DNA of 37,707 bases from Streptomyces plumbidurans (GTDB taxonomy: Bacteria; Actinomycetota; Actinomycetes; Streptomycetales; Streptomycetaceae). The notes beneath the pieces are model-generated. The model worked only from the letters and a program-made list of their open reading frames with translations. It searched no databases and was not told the DNA's origin. Below are positions 16,107 through 23,937 of the stretch, piece after piece (within the stretch, counting starts at the first letter, position 1; each line of letters opens with the position of its first letter). The position numbers were made by a program, and so were the translations under genes. The stretch covers positions 1 through 37,707 of the forward strand of contig NZ_JAFJSY010000091.1 in NCBI RefSeq assembly GCF_019857225.1, read 5' to 3'.

Positions 16107-16195
16107 TACGACGATTGGGATGCTGTGACGCCATCATTGGCTACGCGCGGCGCCATCGCTCGTGAAGTTGGGCCAACTGTGCGTGAGGAGACGTC

Positions 16196-16429
16196 ATGGC
16201 CAGCAAGGCTGAGAAGATCGTTGCCGGGCTCGGCGGCATCGACAACATCGAAGAGGTCGAAGGCTGCATCACCCGCCTGCGGACCGAGGTCGTCGACGCC
16301 GCCAAGGTCGACGAAGCCGCACTCAAGGCCGCCGGCGCACACGGCGTCGTCAAAATGGGCACCGCGATCCAGGTCGTCATCGGCACCGACGCCGACCCCA
16401 TCGCAGCGGAGATCGAAGACATGATGTGA
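16196..16429 (+). CDS. nagF: GlcNAc PTS EIIB protein (NagF)
   Basis: This stand-alone EIIB has 77 residues. The phosphorylated cysteine is Cys24 in EVEGCITRLRTEV, the standard site of glucose-family EIIB domains. It takes phosphate from EIIA-Crr and passes it to GlcNAc bound in NagE2 (and presumably NagE1). Length and lack of membrane segments fit. A GAGGAG-type purine stretch precedes the ATG. It is divergent from nagE1 and followed by a hairpin terminator. Confidence 0.93.
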   Translation: MASKAEKIVAGLGGIDNIEEVEGCITRLRTEVVDAAKVDEAALKAAGAHGVVKMGTAIQVVIGTDADPIAAEIEDMM

Positions 16430-16485
16430 CACCCGGCCCGGTTCCCACGAACGAACCGGACCACCGGCACCACCGGCAGAACCGG

Positions 16486-16527
16486 CAGGGGCTCCTTCCC
16501 ACCACGGGGGGAGTCCCTGCCTTTTGC
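16486..16527 (+). terminator. Terminator after nagF with repeated 3' arms
   Basis: CAGGGGCTCC (16486-16495) pairs with GGAGTCCCTG (16510-16519) through one wobble, and CCTTTTG follows. A second copy of the 3' arm in the neighbouring repeat pairs perfectly with the same 5' arm and is also followed by CCTTTTG. Confidence 0.65.
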
Positions 16528-16554
16528 CGCGGGGGAGCCCCTGCCTTTTGCTGC
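16507..16554. repeat. 24-bp tandem duplication in the nagF-rph gap
   Basis: 16507-16530 and 16531-16554 are two 24-bp copies with two differences, each ending in CTGCCTTTTGCnGC. A degenerate third start (GGGCGGAGCCCCC) follows at 16555. Confidence 0.75.
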
Positions 16555-16581
16555 GGGCGGAGCCCCCACCGCATCTGCGAC

Positions 16582-16587
16582 TAGGCT
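16582..16587 (+). promoter_or_regulatory. Candidate -10 of rph, leaderless mRNA
   Basis: TAGGCT is followed by seven bases and the ATG of rph, which lacks a Shine-Dalgarno. The same layout recurs at the DUF1707 gene. Confidence 0.45.
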
Positions 16588-16594
16588 CGACACC

Positions 16595-17332
<738 letters not shown>

Positions 17333-17333
17333 A

Positions 17334-17389
17334 GGACGCACCAAGAGAAACGGCGGGCCGGGGCAACCCGCCCGCCCGCCCTCGCGTCC
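17334..17389 (+). terminator. Weak multi-stem structure after rph
   Basis: GGACGC (17334-17339) and GCGTCC (17384-17389) enclose a GGCGGG/CCCGCC stem (17352-17357 and 17367-17372). No T tract follows, so it is a possible terminator or 3' stabiliser. Confidence 0.3.
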
Positions 17390-17477
17390 CTACGAATGCG
17401 GGCGCACGGCACACCACCGTGCGCCCGACCAGTACGGGGGGCCTCACCGGGGCCTGGACGAAGGAGGGACCGCAGTC

Positions 17478-17876
17478 ATGGCCGTGAGCCGAGGCCGCCG
17501 CATCACCATCACCGTCGCAGCACTCGCCGCCGTAGGACTGACCGCCGGCCTGACCACGGGCTGCGACGCCGTCGACAAGGCCCTGGACTGCGTCCAGACC
17601 GCCGACACCATCGCCGACAGCGTCACCGACCTCCAGCAAGCCGTCGAGAACGCCTCGAACGACCCCAGCCAGATCGACCAGTCACTGGCCTCCATCGACA
17701 AGAACCTCGACAAGATCGGCGACAAGACCGACAACGCCGACGTCAACAAGGCCGTCGACAACCTGGACAAGGCCGTCGGCAACGTCCGTACGGCCATCAA
17801 GAACGGCGACAACACCCCGGACATCAGCCCGGTCACGGACGCGGCAGGCGAACTGACCAAGGTCTGCACCTCGTAA
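17478..17876 (+). CDS. Small secreted lipoprotein, 132 aa, unknown function
   Basis: The ATG at 17478 follows AAGGAGGG by about nine bases, a strong site. The N-terminus has basic residues, a hydrophobic helix and the lipobox LTTGC, so Cys29 should be lipid-modified and the protein held on the outer face of the membrane. The mature part is acidic and helical with heptad-like spacing (QQAVENASN, IDKNLDKIGD, NKAVDNLDKAVGNVRTAI), which suggests a small coiled coil. No family was recognised. It sits between rph and rdgB on the same strand. Confidence 0.75.
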   Translation: MAVSRGRRITITVAALAAVGLTAGLTTGCDAVDKALDCVQTADTIADSVTDLQQAVENASNDPSQIDQSLASIDKNLDKIGDKTDNADVNKAVDNLDKAVGNVRTAIKNGDNTPDISPVTDAAGELTKVCTS

Positions 17877-17896
17877 CGTCGTACCTCGGGACCTCG

Positions 17897-17902
17897 TACC
17901 CT
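17897..17902 (+). promoter_or_regulatory. Candidate -10 of rdgB, leaderless mRNA
   Basis: TACCCT lies seven bases before the ATG at 17910, and no Shine-Dalgarno is present. Confidence 0.35.
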
Positions 17903-17909
17903 CGTCCCC

Positions 17910-18512
17910 ATGACGCGCTTGATCCTCGCCACCCGCAACGCCGGGAAGATCACCGAACTGAGGGCCATCCTCGCCGACGCGGGCCTCAGTCACGAGCTGG
18001 TGGGCGCGGAGGCCTACCCGGACATCCCCGACGTCAAGGAAACAGGCGTCACCTTCGCGGAGAACGCCCTGCTCAAGGCGCACGCCCTGGCCCAGGCCAC
18101 CGGCCTGCCCGCCGTCGCCGACGACTCCGGCCTCTGCGTCGACGTCCTGGGCGGCGCCCCCGGCATCTTCTCCGCCCGCTGGGCCGGCCGCCACGGCGAC
18201 GACCAGGCCAACCTCGACCTCCTCCTGGCCCAGCTCTCCGACATCACGGACGAACACCGGGGAGCCCACTTCGCCTGCGCAGCAGCCCTGGCGCTGCCGG
18301 ACGGCACGGAACGAGTGGTCGAGGGCCAACTCCGCGGCACCCTCCGCCACACCCCCAAGGGCACCGGCGGCTTCGGCTACGACCCCATCCTCCAGCCCGA
18401 CGGCGACACCCGAACCTGCGCGGAACTGACCCCGGCCGAAAAGAACGCAATCAGCCACCGGGGGGAGGCGTTTCGGGCGTTGGTGCCGGTGGTGCGGGAG
18501 CTGTTGGGCTGA
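17910..18512 (+). CDS. rdgB: RdgB/HAM1 family non-canonical purine NTP pyrophosphatase
   Basis: This enzyme of 200 residues hydrolyses dITP, XTP and related nucleotides to keep them out of DNA and RNA. It begins with the family signature LILATRNAGKITEL, continues with FAENALLKAHALAQATGLPAVADDSGLCVDVLGGAPGIFSARWAG (substrate and metal site) and ends with GFGYDPILQPDG, TCAELTPAEKNAISHRGEAF. Length fits. It is the last gene before a terminator and a convergent tRNA. Confidence 0.95.
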   Translation: MTRLILATRNAGKITELRAILADAGLSHELVGAEAYPDIPDVKETGVTFAENALLKAHALAQATGLPAVADDSGLCVDVLGGAPGIFSARWAGRHGDDQANLDLLLAQLSDITDEHRGAHFACAAALALPDGTERVVEGQLRGTLRHTPKGTGGFGYDPILQPDGDTRTCAELTPAEKNAISHRGEAFRALVPVVRELLG

Positions 18513-18522
18513 GGCGCACAGA

Positions 18523-18554
18523 AGGGCGCGGCGCCCAGTAGGGAGCCGCGCCCT
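18523..18554. terminator. 10-bp perfect hairpin between rdgB and the tRNA
   Basis: AGGGCGCGGC (18523-18532) and GCCGCGCCCT (18545-18554) pair exactly around a 12-base loop. It lies between the convergent rdgB and tRNA genes. Confidence 0.65.
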
Positions 18555-18561
18555 GAAGATG

Positions 18562-18634
18562 GGGCCGACGAGACTCGAACTCGCACTGTTCACTACCTAA
18601 AAGTGATGCCTCCTGCCAATTGGGCTACGGCCCC
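18562..18634 (-). tRNA. tRNA with UAG anticodon but class I fold (nominally tRNA-Leu)
   Basis: Read on the minus strand, a complete cloverleaf is visible. The acceptor GGGGCCG pairs with CGGCCCC. A three-pair D stem (GCC/GGC) has AATTGG in its loop. The anticodon stem TCACT/AGTGA encloses the loop TTTAGGT, the variable loop ACAGT has five bases, and the T arm is GCGAG-TTCGAGT-CTCGT. Discriminator A73 is the complement of position 18560's neighbour, and CCA is not encoded. The anticodon in the seven-base loop is UAG, which reads CUA leucine codons. Bacterial tRNA-Leu normally has a long variable arm, so this molecule is atypical. Charging is uncertain. Confidence 0.8.
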
Positions 18635-18643
18635 GCGTACAGC

Positions 18644-19183
18644 TTACTGGCACCCGGTGAGCGGTCGTCGCTGGTCGCCTCCCCTGCACCAGGTGCTCGT
18701 GATCGCGTGACAGTTCGGGCACAGCAGCCGCAGGTTCTCCCGCCGGTCGTCGCTCCAGTCACCGTTGATGTGATCGATTTCCAGCGTCATGGGCTTGCCG
18801 AGCCACTCGGGGCCGACACCGCATTCGGCGCACACCTCCGCCTCGCCCACCTCCAGGAGCGCCCTGCGCAGCAGATGAGTTCGCGTCCGACGGGAGCCGT
18901 CGTGCTGGACGAGGATGTCGGCTGCGCGCTTCAGCGGAACGGTTCCTTGCTTGCCTCGTCGGTGCGCTTGCCCCAGAAAGTGGGAGGTGTCGAGCCCATC
19001 GTGGGCGATCCAAGTGCGGAGCTGACTGCGCAGTGTGCTGTTGTACGGCTCCATGCCCAGGGCGCGGAGCGTGTCTGCGACCGAAGTCGCCCCCTCGACC
19101 GCATGGCGCAAAGCGTCTGAGGTCGGTCTGTCGGACGTTGCCCTTCTGCGGCGGGGCGTGTGCGAGACGTCAACGCTGCTCAT
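18644..19183 (-). CDS. HNH endonuclease, 179 aa (downstream copy)
   Basis: The ATG at 19183 overlaps the stop of the upstream HNH gene as ATGA, so translation is coupled. Residues 30-70 hold one helical repeat (SVADTLRALGMEP...DGLDTSHF) of a type often found with HNH nucleases and probably DNA-binding. The nuclease follows: zinc cysteines Cys118 and Cys121 (CAECG), then MTLEIDHINGDWSDDRRENL with His138 and Asn150, then CPNCH with Cys155, Cys158 and His159. The HNH site appears complete. It is a paralogue of its neighbour with one repeat fewer, and its stop lies 10 bp from the tRNA. Confidence 0.85.
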   Translation of the reverse strand: MSSVDVSHTPRRRRATSDRPTSDALRHAVEGATSVADTLRALGMEPYNSTLRSQLRTWIAHDGLDTSHFLGQAHRRGKQGTVPLKRAADILVQHDGSRRTRTHLLRRALLEVGEAEVCAECGVGPEWLGKPMTLEIDHINGDWSDDRRENLRLLCPNCHAITSTWCRGGDQRRPLTGCQ

Positions 19184-19833
19184 ACGGCGCCACCTCGGGC
19201 CTTCCTCTTGCCGCGCCCGCGATAACTGTCCGTCACCGAATGGCAGTTGGGGCACAGGAAGCGCAGGTTCTCGATTCGGTTGTCGCGCCAGTTGCCGTCG
19301 ATGTGGTCGACCTCCAGTGGGAGCGGCCGCCCCCGCCACACCGGCTCCACGCCGCACATCGCGCATCGCTCGGGCAAGCCCGTCGATGCCATGGCCCATC
19401 TGAGCCGATCACTGGGGATACGCCGGACCCGGTCGGGCCGCTGTTCGATCAGTAGGCCCTCCGGTGTCCGAGGACGCCATGCGTTGCCCCGCCGGTCGGG
19501 CTGCTGGAAGTGTGACGTGTCGATCCCGTACGCCTTGATGCGGCGGCTGATGTGCGTGTGATGTCCGCCGACCACCTCGAGCCCGAGGCGACGTAGCACC
19601 TCGCACATGTTGGTCGACGACGAGACCGCCGCCTGGAGGATCTCCCGCGTCCACTTCACCCCCTCCCGCTCGAAGTGCGAAACATCCACCCCGAGCTTCT
19701 TCATCCGCCGCGACACGTATTGCCGGGTGGAGCTCCGCGGATCGACCCCCAGCCTTCCCAGCGCCTCCGACAACGTCCGCGCCCCGCGAACCGCCGCCTC
19801 CAGCCGCTCCTTGGTGTAGGCGCTGGCCCCCAT
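19180..19833 (-). CDS. HNH endonuclease, 217 aa (upstream copy)
   Basis: The start at 19833 has GGAGGGG about eight bases upstream. There are two copies of the helical repeat: TLSEALGRLGVDP...KLGVDVSHF (residues 20-54) and NMCEVLRRLGLEV...AYGIDTSHF (75-109). The nuclease has Cys157 and Cys160, His177 and Asn189 in LEVDHIDGNWRDNRIENL, and Cys194, Cys197 and His198 in CPNCH. Such proteins occur in phages and as free-standing homing-type nucleases, and the target is unknown. At least two rare CTA codons occur (Leu80, Leu127). It forms a coupled pair with the next HNH gene beside the unusual tRNA. Confidence 0.87.
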   Translation of the reverse strand: MGASAYTKERLEAAVRGARTLSEALGRLGVDPRSSTRQYVSRRMKKLGVDVSHFEREGVKWTREILQAAVSSSTNMCEVLRRLGLEVVGGHHTHISRRIKAYGIDTSHFQQPDRRGNAWRPRTPEGLLIEQRPDRVRRIPSDRLRWAMASTGLPERCAMCGVEPVWRGRPLPLEVDHIDGNWRDNRIENLRFLCPNCHSVTDSYRGRGKRKARGGAV

Positions 19834-19914
19834 GAAAGTCCCCTCCGTCCCGGCCGCGTGTTCGCAGCCCGTACGGAGTAACGAACCGTTTGTCGGACAG
19901 TCACGCCCGGAACG

Positions 19915-19954
19915 TAAAACGGCCCGCACCCGGGGCACCCCGGTGCGGGCCGTT
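19915..19954 (-). terminator. Terminator after bcp
   Basis: A 13-base perfect stem (19918-19930 with 19942-19954) has a further inner GGGG/CCCC pairing. On the minus strand it is followed by TTTTACG, the expected side for bcp. Confidence 0.85.
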
Positions 19955-19975
19955 CGCTCAGCCGGTGAAGGGCGG

Positions 19976-20443
19976 TCAGATCCCCAGGTCCTTGATGATC
20001 TTCGCCACATGCCCGGTCGCCCGGACGTTGTAAAGCGCCCGTTCGACCTTGCCCTCCTCGTCCACGATGATCGTGGAGCGGATGACGCCCAGGTAGGTCT
20101 TGCCGTAGTTCTTCTTCTCGCCGTAGGCGCCGTACGCCTCGGTGACGGTTTTTTCGGGGTCGGCCAGGAGTGTGACCTTCAGGGACTCCTTCTCGCGGAA
20201 CTTCGCCAGCTTCTCGGGCTTGTCCGGGGAGATGCCGATGACGTCGTAGCCCGCGCCGGCCAGGACGTCGAGGTTGTCCGTGAAGTCGCAGGCCTGCTTG
20301 GTGCAGCCCGGCGTGAGGGCCGCGGGGTAGAAGTAGACGATGACCTTGCGGCCCTTGTGGGCCGACAGGGAGACCTCGGTGCCGTCGGCGTCCGGGAGGG
20401 TGAAGTCGGGGGCCACGTCCCCGGGCTGCAGTCGCTCACTCAT
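19976..20443 (-). CDS. bcp: Thioredoxin-dependent thiol peroxidase (Bcp/PrxQ)
   Basis: This peroxiredoxin of 155 residues reduces peroxides with thioredoxin. It begins with GDVAPDFTLPDADG and has VIVYFYPAALTPGCTKQACDFTDN. In that block the peroxidatic Cys is in PGCTKQAC and the second Cys five residues later is the resolving cysteine of PrxQ enzymes. The usual motif is TPGCT, which is intact. GISPDKPEKLAKFREKESL follows. The gene may be leaderless. It is monocistronic with its own terminator. Confidence 0.94.
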   Translation of the reverse strand: MSERLQPGDVAPDFTLPDADGTEVSLSAHKGRKVIVYFYPAALTPGCTKQACDFTDNLDVLAGAGYDVIGISPDKPEKLAKFREKESLKVTLLADPEKTVTEAYGAYGEKKNYGKTYLGVIRSTIIVDEEGKVERALYNVRATGHVAKIIKDLGI

Positions 20444-20449
20444 CGGGCC

Positions 20450-20455
20450 AGCGTA
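20450..20455 (-). promoter_or_regulatory. Candidate -10 of bcp, leaderless mRNA
   Basis: TACGCT on the minus strand ends six bases before the bcp ATG, and no ribosome site is present. Confidence 0.35.
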
Positions 20456-20547
20456 ACCGGGGGTCCTGACAGTGCAGGCGCGGGCGGAGCTGACAGACTG
20501 TTCGGAACAGGCAGCATCAGGTACCAGCTGACTTCGGAGGCCCCACG

Positions 20548-20886
20548 GTGGCGCACACGTCGGACACGCCGGACACCAGAACCCCGGCGCAGATCGAGGC
20601 GGACATCAAGAGCCGCCGCGCAGTGCTGGCCGAGACCCTCGACGAGATCGGGGTGCGGGTGCACCCGAAGACGATCGTCGGTGATGCCAGGGCCAAAATC
20701 GCGTCCAATGTCGATCACACCCTCGGCCGGGCCTACGTCGGGGTCAACAAGGTCGTCAGCGACGTCAAGGGGAAGTTCGTCGACGAGGACGGCTCTCCCC
20801 GGCTGGAGCGGATCGTGCCGGTCGCGGTCGTCGCCGTGGGTCTCGTGGGTCTGCTCGCCCTCGGTACCCGGCGGCGCAAGAGCTGA
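20548..20886 (+). CDS. DUF3618 protein with one C-terminal membrane helix
   Basis: The protein has 112 residues, with a GTG start after CGGAGG. The N-terminal TPAQIEADIKSRRAVLAETLDEIGVRVHPKTIVGDARAKIASNV is the DUF3618 pattern. A short linker and a membrane helix (IVPVAVVAVGLVGLLALG) follow, then a basic end. The topology suggests a cytoplasmic domain anchored at the membrane. The function is unknown. In Streptomyces it is regularly found between bcp and the GroES-like gene, as here. Confidence 0.88.
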   Translation: MAHTSDTPDTRTPAQIEADIKSRRAVLAETLDEIGVRVHPKTIVGDARAKIASNVDHTLGRAYVGVNKVVSDVKGKFVDEDGSPRLERIVPVAVVAVGLVGLLALGTRRRKS

Positions 20887-20896
20887 GCGAGAGTTG

Positions 20897-20902
20897 TAGG
20901 TT
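20897..20902 (+). promoter_or_regulatory. Candidate -10 of the GroES-like gene
   Basis: TAGGTT is followed by six bases and a GTG start. There is only CAGGGC in the ribosome-site position, so leaderless translation is possible. Confidence 0.3.
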
Positions 20903-20908
20903 CAGGGC

Positions 20909-21262
20909 GTGAGCGCCAACAGAAACGAGCCGAGTCACCACGACAAGCTGCCCATCCGGATGCTGCACGACCGGGTTCTCGTGCGGCAGGACGCGGGTGA
21001 GGGCGAGCGCCGGTCCGGTGGGGGCATCCTGATTCCCGCCACCGCGGCGGTCGGCCGGCGGCTGGCCTGGGCCGAGGTCGTGGCCGTGGGGCAGAACGTA
21101 CGGACGGTGGAGCCGGGCGACCGGGTGTTGTTCGACCCGGAGGACCGGGCCGAGGTCGAGGTCCGGGGTGTGGCCTACGTGCTGATGCGCGAGCGCGATC
21201 TGCACGCCGTGGCCGCCGACCGGTTCGAGGGGTCCGAGGACACCACGGGGCTGTATCTGTAG
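20909..21262 (+). CDS. GroES-like co-chaperonin family protein
   Basis: The protein has 117 residues with a GroES fold: LPIRMLHDRVLVRQDAGEGERRSGGGILIPATAAVGRRLAWAEVVAVGQN, VEPGDRVLFDPED and VLMRERDLHAV. The mobile-loop region (ERRSGGGILIPAT) is kept, but the N- and C-terminal extensions differ from housekeeping GroES, which is about 100 residues. No groEL lies nearby. It is probably a divergent paralogue next to the DUF3618 gene and may not work with GroEL. It ends at a strong hairpin shared with the convergent penicillin-binding protein gene. Confidence 0.85.
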   Translation: MSANRNEPSHHDKLPIRMLHDRVLVRQDAGEGERRSGGGILIPATAAVGRRLAWAEVVAVGQNVRTVEPGDRVLFDPEDRAEVEVRGVAYVLMRERDLHAVAADRFEGSEDTTGLYL

Positions 21263-21295
21263 AGCGATTGCCGTGGCAGTGCCGGCAACAGCATG

Positions 21296-21325
21296 AGGGG
21301 CTGGTGACCGTCGTCACCAGCCCCT
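21296..21325. terminator. 13-bp perfect hairpin between convergent genes
   Basis: AGGGGCTGGTGAC (21296-21308) and its exact complement (21313-21325) enclose CGTC. It should serve both the GroES-like gene and the penicillin-binding protein gene. Confidence 0.85.
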
Positions 21326-21338
21326 CGTGTGTCCGTTC

Positions 21339-23750
21339 CTATCGTCTGCGGGTGGCCTGCGGGCCGCCCGGGCCCGCTGTCGTGCCGCCGGTGTCGGGGC
21401 CGTTGGTGGCGCCGCCGTCCGTGGTGCCGCCGTCGGTGCCGGTCGTGGTGCCGCCGTCGGTGGTGCCCCCGGTGGTGCCGCCGTCAGTGGTCCCGCCGTC
21501 GGTGGTGGTGCCGCCGTCCGTCGTACCGCCGGTGGTGCCGCCGTTGGTGGGGCCGCCGGTCGTGGGGCTCTGGCTGCCGGTGGTGCCGCCGTTGTCCTGG
21601 CCCTGTGTGCGGCCCTGGTTGTCGCCGCCCGTGGTCGTCGTGCCGCCGTTGTCCTGGCCGCCGGTGCCCGGTTGTTCCGTGGGCTCGTCGGTGGCGGGCG
21701 GTTCGGTCTCCTCGGCGCCCGACTGGAGCTGGAGGTCGAAGTCGGAGACCGGCTTCCCCTTCAGTGCGTTCCTGGTGTACTGCGCCCAGATCTGGGCGGG
21801 CGGGCCGCCGCCGTTGACGCGTGACAGGCCCATCGCGCCGTACAGGGACTCGTGGTGGGCGGTCTTGGGGTTCTGGCCCATGACGGAGACGACGGTCGCG
21901 AGGTCGGGTGTGTAGCCGGCGAACAGGGCGGCCGTGTCCTCCTCGGCGGTTCCGGTCTTGCCGGCGGCGGGGCGGTCCGCGGCCTGGGCGGCGGTGGCGG
22001 TGCCGTTGTCGACGACGCTCTGCAGCATCGACGTGGTGGTGTCGGCGGCCTCGCGGCTGACGGCCCGGGTGGTCTTGCTCTGGGGCAGGTCGACCACGGT
22101 CTGCCCGTTCTTGGTCATCTTGTCGATCATCGTGTACGTGGCGCGTTCGCCGTGGTTGGCGAGCGTGGCGTACGCCTCCGCCATGTCGAGGACGCTGGCC
22201 CTGGCGACGCCGAGCGCGATGGAGGGGGTCGGGGTCAGTTCGGGGGTGTCGGAGGGCAGGCCGAGGTCGATCGCGGTCTGCTTCACCTTGTCGGAGCCGA
22301 CGTCGACGGCCATCTGTGCGTAGACCGCGTTGACGGACTTGTCGGTGGCGGTGCGCACGGAGATGTCGCCGTAGGAGACGTCGTCCTCGTTGGCGGGTGC
22401 GTAGCTGCCGCTCCAGCCCTGGACGGGGCGTTTGTTGGTGCCGTCGTAGGTGGTGTTCGGGGTGATGGTCTCGCCGTCCTGGGTCTCGGAGTGGTTCTGG
22501 ACGGCCGAGGTGAACACGAACGGTTTGAAGGTGGAGCCGACCTGGAAGTCCTTGCGGGTCGCGCCGTTGGTGTACTGCTTGACGAAGTCGATGCCGCCGT
22601 ACATGGCGACGACCTTGCCGGTCTTGGGGTCGACGGAGGCGCCGCCCGCGCGGACGTAGTTGTCGACCTTGTTGTTCTTCTTGTCGAGTTTGGACATCAC
22701 CTGGTCGTCGACGGCCTTGACGAAGGCGTTCTGCTTGCTCTTCTGCAGGGTGGTGGTGATGCGGTAGCCGCCGGCGTCGAGTTGGTCGGCGGTGACGACC
22801 TTGTTCTCGATGAGGTAGTGCTTGACCGCCTCGACGATGTAGCCGCGCTGTCCGGACATGCCGGTGGAGGCGGTCTGCTGCTTGGGCATCGGGAACTTCA
22901 GGCCGGCGCGCTTGCTCTCGGTGAGCCAGCCCTTCTTGACCATGCCGTCCAGGACGTAGTTCCAGCGGGCCACGGCCGCGGCCTTGTTCTCGGGGTGGGC
23001 GACGACGTCGTACTCGCTGGGGGCGTTGACGAGTGCGGCGAGGTAGGCGGCGTGGGCGGCGTCGAGGTCGGTGGCGTCCTGGCCGTAGTAGGCCTGGGCG
23101 GCGGCCTGGATGCCGTAGGCGTTGCGGCCGAAGTAGCTGGTGTTGAGGTAGCCCTCGAGGATCTCGTCCTTGGACTTCTCGCGGTCCAGCTTGATGGCGA
23201 TGAAGAACTCCTTGACCTTGCGGGTGACGGTCTGTTCCTGCGCGAGGTAGTAGTTCTTGACGTACTGCTGGGTGATCGTGGAGCCGGACTGCTTGCCCTT
23301 GCCGGTGGCGGTGTTCCAGCCGGCGCGCAGCATCGCCTTGGGGTCGATGGCGGACTCGGTGTAGAAGTCGCGGTCCTCGGCGGCGAGTACCGCGTGCTGG
23401 GCGGACTTGGAGACCTGTGCGAGTGAGACGTTCTCGCGGTTGACGTCGCCGTCGCGGGCGATCTGGGAGCCGTCCGCGTAGAGGTAGACGTTGGCCTGCT
23501 TCATGGCGAGGGCGTTGGCCGGGGGGATCTTGACCAGCGAGTAGCCGAGGTAGAAGAGGCCGATCAGGAGCAGTACGCCGATGACGAAGGTGCCGAGCAC
23601 CATGCGCCAGGTCGGGATGAGCCGGCGCCAGCCCGTCCTTTTGGGCCGCTTCGGCTTTCCGCCCCCCTGGCCGTCGGCCTCGGCGGTCGCCTGCGGTTCT
23701 CTCGGTGCCCAGCCCTGGCCCGGCTGCTGCGGCTGCGGCTCGTCGCTCAT
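21339..23750 (-). CDS. Class A penicillin-binding protein (transglycosylase/transpeptidase)
   Basis: The protein has 803 residues when started at MSDEPQPQQPG. A short Pro/Gln-rich cytoplasmic tail and a membrane helix (50-72) precede a glycosyltransferase 51 domain with catalytic Glu125 in AAEDRDFYTE, plus GSTITQQYVKN and EILEGYLNTSYFGRNAYGI. The transpeptidase domain has STFK (Ser406), SVN (472-474) and KTG (from 598). It polymerises and cross-links peptidoglycan outside the membrane. The last 90 residues or so are a Gly/Thr-rich low-complexity tail. A palindrome lies about 52 bp before the start. Confidence 0.94.
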   Translation of the reverse strand: MSDEPQPQQPGQGWAPREPQATAEADGQGGGKPKRPKRTGWRRLIPTWRMVLGTFVIGVLLLIGLFYLGYSLVKIPPANALAMKQANVYLYADGSQIARDGDVNRENVSLAQVSKSAQHAVLAAEDRDFYTESAIDPKAMLRAGWNTATGKGKQSGSTITQQYVKNYYLAQEQTVTRKVKEFFIAIKLDREKSKDEILEGYLNTSYFGRNAYGIQAAAQAYYGQDATDLDAAHAAYLAALVNAPSEYDVVAHPENKAAAVARWNYVLDGMVKKGWLTESKRAGLKFPMPKQQTASTGMSGQRGYIVEAVKHYLIENKVVTADQLDAGGYRITTTLQKSKQNAFVKAVDDQVMSKLDKKNNKVDNYVRAGGASVDPKTGKVVAMYGGIDFVKQYTNGATRKDFQVGSTFKPFVFTSAVQNHSETQDGETITPNTTYDGTNKRPVQGWSGSYAPANEDDVSYGDISVRTATDKSVNAVYAQMAVDVGSDKVKQTAIDLGLPSDTPELTPTPSIALGVARASVLDMAEAYATLANHGERATYTMIDKMTKNGQTVVDLPQSKTTRAVSREAADTTTSMLQSVVDNGTATAAQAADRPAAGKTGTAEEDTAALFAGYTPDLATVVSVMGQNPKTAHHESLYGAMGLSRVNGGGPPAQIWAQYTRNALKGKPVSDFDLQLQSGAEETEPPATDEPTEQPGTGGQDNGGTTTTGGDNQGRTQGQDNGGTTGSQSPTTGGPTNGGTTGGTTDGGTTTDGGTTDGGTTGGTTDGGTTTGTDGGTTDGGATNGPDTGGTTAGPGGPQATRRR
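21370..21690 (-). repeat. Gly-Thr-rich coding repeats at the 3' end of the PBP gene
   Basis: This stretch encodes many irregular copies of GGTT, DGGTT and NGGTT. It is low-complexity coding sequence, probably a flexible wall-spanning tail, and length variation between strains is likely. Confidence 0.75.
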
Positions 23751-23801
23751 CTCGTGCACGGACTCCTGTTTCGCGTCGTACGTTGCCGTACGCCCTCGTG
23801 T

Positions 23802-23817
23802 GGGAACATACGTTCCC
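23802..23817. promoter_or_regulatory. 16-bp perfect palindrome upstream of the PBP gene
   Basis: GGGAACATACGTTCCC is a perfect inverted repeat centred about 60 bp before the PBP ATG. It contains the GAAC-N4-GTTC core of actinobacterial LexA boxes but lacks the usual outer C and G. On the minus strand GGAAC could also be the -35 of a sigma-E-type promoter. Confidence 0.4.
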
Positions 23818-23937
23818 GAACGCCCTCGTACGCCTTCTGCGCCCCCTCTTGAAGACTCTCGCACCATGCGTTCCGTTCCCGGATCGCGGCACGCGTCCGG
23901 CCCGGAAAATGCGTGGTGTGCGTCACCACCGGCGGAC

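Noticed and set aside
18562..19975. Integrative element with attachment sites at the tRNA
   Set aside because: No integrase gene is present, and I found no second copy of the tRNA 3' end within the window.
21370..21690. CRISPR-like or minisatellite array
   Set aside because: It is in-frame coding sequence for a Gly/Thr tail of the PBP. There are no spacers and no fixed repeat unit.
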